Source: Acanthochlamys bracteata | Taxonomy: Eukaryota > Streptophyta > Magnoliopsida > Pandanales > Velloziaceae | Direction: 5' to 3' | Assembly (NCBI GenBank): GCA_019914995.1 | Contig: CM034132.1 | Location: 3,846,501 to 3,910,500, forward strand | Length of the DNA: 64,000 bases | In this document: in pieces, positions 58,997 to 64,000 of the stretch | Layout: every line of letters starts with the position of its first letter | Position numbering within the stretch: the stretch's first letter is position 1 | Notes under the pieces: generated by a model | What the model was told of the DNA's origin: nothing | Seen by the model: the letters and a program-made list of their open reading frames with translations, nothing else | The model's database searches: none | Translations under genes and position numbers: made by a program

Positions 58997-61683
58997 TCAG
59001 GCAAGTGATACAAGAGATTGCATCTGTTTGCCATTCTTAGATAGACGATGCTGCTGAAGAGGGGGGTATGTGTTTGTTTGAAGCAAAGCAAGAGCAATAG
59101 AATGATAGGCGGCTTCAGTCAAGTGAAGGCCGTCCCAGTTTATATGAGAAGATGGATCTTTGCATGCTCTCGAGCCAGGAAGCCCGCAAAAAGTGGTCTC
59201 ATTGAAGTTGTAAGGACCAGCACCACCGCAACAAACTGTTAGAGCCTCTGCATTGCTAAATCCTGGAAAACCAATAATTATAAGAAGCTATTATATGTAA
59301 TATCAACTGGATAGAATTTAATTCAAGATGTCTAAAGTTCTATACAGCAATTAAGCATTTATATCTGCCAGACTGTTCACAGGTAAATATAAATTCTTCC
59401 ACATGCAAGTTGCATTAGTTTTGAATCTCTTGGTTATACAAAGACAATAGTTCCTGACAGCTTTACTTATTTGCTTCCGCTAGCTCATATGTACAGAAAG
59501 AATTAGAAAAACAAGTAGGCTCCTACAGAATCAAAATTATCAATCTCGTTTAGGAAACTATCGGCATATATTCATATCAGTAGAATCTAGCTCATATATA
59601 TAGAAAGAATTAGAAAAGTGAGTAGGCTCCTACAGAAATCGAAATTATCTAACCTAACTCATTTAGGAAAATATCGGTACACATACATATCGATAGAATC
59701 TAGCTCATACATACAGAAAGAATTAGAAAAGTGAGTAGGTTCCTAGAGAAATCGAAATTATCTAACCCCAATCTGGTTTAGGAAAATATTGGTATACATT
59801 GCGTATAGGATTGTAGTCAGTGACTCAATAAAGTTTAGCCCAAGTATATTCACCACGTATATTGCAGAGTAATTGCCATAACGTTTTACTCAGTACACCA
59901 GGTTGTGTACTTGCTAATAAGAAACTGCAAAGCTGCTACCATGGACAAGAATGTTTATGATTAGTAACTAAAAAGATTCTCCTTTCAGGAAAATCTTGCA
60001 TATTAATTAATATGTCTTGCTGTGCACGTACTGATCATACATTGGCTAGTTGTATCTCTACGGTGAAATGATCTTCTTCACCTAAGAAACTATTTACTAG
60101 AAAGAATCATGGGCGATCCAGGAAACCCAAAAAGAAAAAAAATTATGTCAATGACCCAATCTTTCATTTCCCAATACCAAACTTCCAACTAAGCTCAAAC
60201 ATCCCACACTGATGAGCATGAAGCTCCATCAACTGGTATGCATTGCAGAATACAGAACTAGTATTAAATGAGGTTCCATTGCGTATCAATACGTTTTGTA
60301 ATATTTGTGCCATATTCATGCATGTCATTGAGTTTCTGACACAAATCTTATAGCAAAATCTAGGAACTTACCAAAATTATCAGGATTGTTTGCAAGCTGA
60401 AGAGCCGCGTGATAATAATCTGCATACATAATCCTTACACTTGGATGCTTCATTTGGAGCTGATCCAGTGCACGACGAAGAAATGAATTGTGCAGCACAG
60501 CAAATTCATTAAGCAATTGCAGGCATCCATTCTGAGGATCATAGTCTCCTGGATCGCTACTAGTGAAGCTTGACAAATACATACCCGAACATCCAACTGG
60601 CAGGTTCCCTGGAACAAGTATCTCGACTGCACCATGGTTGATCAATCTCTGCAAATAACATATTAGTGAAGCATAAGGTTTGGACAACTGACATTATGAG
60701 TTGCTCAATATTGGATTTCTCCTTACTTCTGTAGCATTTATGATAGCTTCAACAACATTAGGAACATAGCTTGTCACCTCCTTCAAACTCCTACCAGAAA
60801 GTAAGGGATAATTGTAATCATTCCCACCAATCTCTCCCATAATAAACAGCGATTTACTGAATACCTCTCTGCAATCTGCATATTCAAACTCTTTTAAGCA
60901 ACCATCTTGCGGATTTCATGCTGTCCTACTTCAAAGACTATACTAAAACATTCAAAGACAGTATGTCCTCTAAACTAACATGCATATCGAAGAATTAATC
61001 TGAAAGCTGTGGTCCTAATTTCATCAAGAACAAAACTTCCAGTAATGGCAATCCAATTAATAATAGTCTAAAGATAGTTTGTTTCTTTAACCTTGATATG
61101 TGGAGCAAAGAGATGGCTTCAAATCCTCGAACCATCTGAGTTGAGTACTCAACGACAACTCTGTGAGAAGAATATCTCCCATCCCTCTCTCCACAAAGAA
61201 TTCAGGATCCAGAGCTGAAGCACCAGCAACAGCAAAGTTGATTCCTTTCTCAAAACTCCCCCCTTTGGCTAAGTAGGGCGGAAGGAATGGGAGCCCAAAT
61301 GCCTCAGCTTACAAAACAAAGCTTCCAAGTCATAAACTTCAAACAAAAATCTGAACTTTTCCCAAATTTCATTTTATAATCAAGAAAAGGAATGGAGGGT
61401 TGATCAAAATACCTATAAAATCAACGATCAAGCGGCCGTCAGAGGCACGGCCGGTGGAGTGGTTGAAGAAAGTCATGCCATAAGGAAGACGACCAAAAAT
61501 TGGAGTGAAGTCAGAACCAGAATGAAGAATGTTGCCGGTGTCGGCGAGTGAGTCACCAAAGCTGAAGATCGAGGTGTAGTACTTATGGATAACTGGTTTT
61601 TCAGGACGGAAGTAAGAAGAAAGAAGAAAGATTGCAATGAATGGGAGCTTCAGCAACTCAATGAACCGAGTGAAACATGCCAT
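58997..61683 (-). CDS. GDSL esterase/lipase (SGNH hydrolase), five exons
   Basis: Secreted plant GDSL esterase/lipase. Exons (minus strand): 61683-61413, 61307-61092, 60875-60727, 60648-60372, 59262-58997, all GT-AG, 392 aa, typical family length. Seen: a hydrophobic N-terminus consistent with a signal peptide (LPFIAIFLLSSYF); block I FSFGDSLADTGN with nucleophile Ser45; block II GINFAVAGASAL with the conserved Gly; block III GGNDY with the conserved Asn; block V with Asp348 and His351 (NWDGLHLTEAAY). All four catalytic blocks are present, so the enzyme should be active on an ester substrate that cannot be predicted. The pattern resembles the sinapine-esterase-like GDSL subgroup. Intron 4 (about 1.1 kb) contains a three-copy tandem repeat. 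Same strand as the PPI1-like gene. Confidence 0.93.
59481..59810. repeat. Three-copy tandem repeat of about 110 bp in a GDSL intron
   Basis: Units begin at 59481, 59588 and 59701 (spacing 107 and 113 bp). Each contains TAGCTCATA, AGAAAGAATTAGAAAA, GTAGG(C/T)TCCTA, AAATTATC and TTTAGGAAA. It lies wholly in intron 4 of the GDSL gene. Confidence 0.85.
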
Positions 61684-62274
61684 GGCAAGTTCTCCACAGA
61701 AACACAGAAGCTTTTAGTACGATTGTATTTGATCCTGAATTTTAGGTAGGTAGGCTATCTGCGATACGCAGCGAAGTGTGGACTGTTCTAATCAATCTGT
61801 CATGTATTTGCATGTAACGAACCTATTGAAATTTGAGTTCCAATTTATTATTACTTGTGTTTCAGTTTATCGAACTTATCAAACTTATTTATAATTTATT
61901 CTTACTGAATTCATTTTTAATAAACTCATCTTTTACTAATTAATATGAACTCTAAATGAACAAGTAAATAAGTGGACAGTAAGATGAGCCAAGCATCAAA
62001 TTAAGAAGATAAATTAGATTTGCATCGGGATCATTTGTTTATATATGGTCAAAATAACCCTTTTTTTCATCTAATTTTGTTTTTAATCCCACTTATCAAA
62101 ATAATTATTTTACCCTCTTTCTACTAAAATAATCAAAATATTCCGAAGGATACTTTCGTATTCACTTTGCATTCCCGCTTAAACTAAAAGGTAAATTAAC
62201 TCAGAATTTTTTTACGCTCTAAATCTTCTATCCAGTCCTCTTTCTTATCCGCTTTCAAGTGAAACCCACATCAT
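61684..62274. other. 5' flank of GDSL gene
   Basis: Leader and promoter side of the GDSL gene on the minus strand, then anonymous AT-rich DNA. No additional gene. Confidence 0.45.
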
Positions 62275-63075
62275 ATGGGTGGCAATATCTGACTCAAAAA
62301 TATTGAACTATATAAATATATAAGTTGGATTAAAATTGAACGAATTTGACTCAATATTAAATATATCGATCCAAGTTAATTCAAAACTGAACTATGAATC
62401 CGAATTGCCATGTTTTAAAGAAATAATATTTGATTTTCTCCGTTTATTAAAATATTAGCAATAAAAATAATCAATAATAATAATTTATAAATTATTAAAT
62501 TATATAATATTTATAATTAATTATTACTTTTATATTTTAGTAAAATAGTGTAAGATTAGAATTATAATACTATCGAAAGTATTACTATATAGGTATTTTT
62601 GTAATAACGAATTTAAATTTTGTAAAAAATTTTATCAAATTTGTTAGCTACTATATTTATCAAAATATTTATTGAAATTATTAGTATATATTTATAATCA
62701 TAAAATTTCAGCTGTCACTACATATTTTTCAAAAATAAGAATAAATTTTTTTGAATATTTTAAACCGATGAAGATATTAAAAATAACATATTTTGACAGG
62801 TATTTATTATATTTGGTCACTAAAAATATCGTGCATTTTTATTACATTTGATATTATAAATTTATTGAAATTTAAAAATATAGATTAAAAATTAATAATT
62901 TTAATTATTAAATGGGTCGATTCAAATTTGATTCAGTTATTAATAGGTCAGGTTGAGATTGATAATTTTGACTCTTATAAATTCGTGGGTTGAGTTAAGA
63001 TTGAACGAATTTAATCATTTATTAAATAGGTTAATTCAAAACCAGCCCAGCTCACAAATCTAAATTGTCACTCTT
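62275..63075. mobile_element. Mutator-like MITE, long type, copy 2
   Basis: Homologous along its length to 33947-34790. Shared phrases include AATACTATCGAAAGTATTAC / AATATTATCGAAAGTATTAC, TATATTTATAATCATAAA and TTTCAGCTGT. Ends: ATGGGTGGCAATAT and the complement of ATTGTCACTCTT. The flanks give no clear target duplication. More diverged (many C-to-T changes in the CCGATCC words) than copy 1. Confidence 0.65.
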
Positions 63076-64000
63076 ACCACCTAATTTCTGTCGGCCCTCT
63101 GCATCTCCTTTAATAATAGAAAAAATCTTCCTGTAGCTACTTGTATGTCAATAAACTTTTGCTATAAACATTATGTCCAAATTTCACTAAAGATCACGTG
63201 AAAAGTGGCTTCAAATCCGTCATTAGAAACTGCACTATTTAGAAGAATAACTTCAAAATTAGCATATTATTTTGCTAAACCAATTATGACAAATCTACGG
63301 CCAATTACAACAAAGTTATGGTAACTTACAACAGTTATGATCACTTGCAATCTTGTTCTGCATCTGATCAGCAATATCTTCGCTATGTTCTATTTATTTT
63401 TCTTCTTTGTATGGTGACGCGTGAGCCCGCACACCGTCTCATGCGCATGCGGTGTGCGAGTGTGATGCGTGGGCGCATTAAAGGGAGAGTTTTGGCCCAG
63501 CCGTAATCAGCTCTCTAATGCAGTTATATTAAAACTAGCTAGGATTTTTGTGTGCACTCATTAGTGAGAGCAACCATAGTGTGTTAGAGTTATGGACAAT
63601 AGCAGCGGCCATAGAGTGCAAAATAGTGTAGAACGATGAGCAAGAATTATAGTATGTGTGTTGCAAAAATCTACTAGTATAGTGATGCTACAGACAACAG
63701 TAACAGTGCATTTGTGGGATGTTATATAGTATGTATTTTTGTAAAACTTGTACTACCATACTTGAATGTATTTAGATCGAGACAATAAAGCATTAGAATG
63801 TTCTCTTTAGATGAGTGAATACAACTCAATTTTAGCTATTTATATTCTCCCTTCTGTTACTCTCTCCACGTTAATGTTAGACATGTAAATATAGACGGTG
63901 CTAGGCGAACCTAACCCGATTGGGTAAAAAAATAACCTCATCGGGCCGATCCGACTCGTTTCAGTTAGCCGAACTATGTTGACCTAGATGAAATATTTAT
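63076..64000. other. Intergenic, window end
   Basis: No gene. It contains the GC-rich hairpin at 63428-63458. After about 63890 another GACC/CCGATCC-type repeat begins (AACCTAACCCGATTGGGT, GGGCCGATCCGACTCG) and runs off the window. Confidence 0.45.

Noticed and set aside
59048..59242. 64-codon plus-strand frame
   Set aside because: It is the antisense shadow of the last GDSL exon, which carries the catalytic Asp and His block.
62265..63085. Target-site duplication of the MITE at 62275
   Set aside because: CCCACATCAT and ACCACCTAAT share only scattered bases. I cannot call a duplication.
1..64000. tRNA, rRNA or CRISPR features
   Set aside because: None were recognised by reading for conserved A/B-box pairs, rRNA blocks or regularly spaced identical repeats. 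A tRNAscan run would be needed to exclude a diverged tRNA.

Overview
The window is nuclear DNA of a flowering plant, almost certainly a eudicot. The genes have short exons split by AT-rich GT-AG introns, they belong to plant families (TBL acetyltransferases, LEA, CHUP1/IPGA1-type, proton pump interactor, GDSL lipase), and the intergenic DNA is AT-rich and crowded with MITEs, retroelement debris and a pararetrovirus-like element. I cannot name the species.

Layout. 1-6.7 kb is gene-poor and holds a hAT-like MITE, a TTCGAA-rich patch, an orphan exon-like stretch and two snapback MITEs. 6.7-9.9 kb (+) is a five-exon TBL (PMR5N/DUF231) gene, and 21.4-24.2 kb (+) is a second TBL gene with the same five-exon structure and the same intron phases. 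They are a tandem pair separated by a decayed Ty3/gypsy element (about 10.5-14.6 kb) and by anonymous AT-rich DNA. 25.7-26.8 kb (+) is a DC8/ECP63-type LEA gene. It converges on a six-exon CHUP1/IPGA1-like gene (27.0-31.4 kb, -).

31.4-41 kb is a repeat field. It contains three copies of a Mutator-like MITE superfamily (one with a perfect 10-bp target duplication, one carrying a nested snapback MITE with its own 10-bp duplication), a fourth snapback MITE and many AT-rich repeats. 41-48.4 kb is the most unusual segment: pararetrovirus (Caulimoviridae)-related DNA. A 4.8-kb unit has about 400-bp direct terminal repeats, an initiator-tRNA-Met primer site, a leader with a conserved intron, a small ORF, a decayed coat-like ORF with a zinc knuckle, and a decayed 30K-type movement-protein ORF, but no reverse transcriptase. 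Beside it is a 2.1-kb inverted repeat made of two further copies of the same leader.

50.5-52.2 kb (+) is an intronless membrane protein of the TmpA/ferric-reductase-like group. 54.4-58.3 kb (-) is a seven-coding-exon PPI1-like gene with a GC-AG intron, 59.0-61.7 kb (-) is a five-exon GDSL esterase/lipase, and 62.3-63.1 kb is another Mutator-like MITE.

Exon structures were assembled by hand. In every case the exon lengths sum to a multiple of three and the junctions restore family motifs. The cellular genes look like independent housekeeping, cell-wall and seed genes rather than one pathway. The only functional cluster is the TBL pair.
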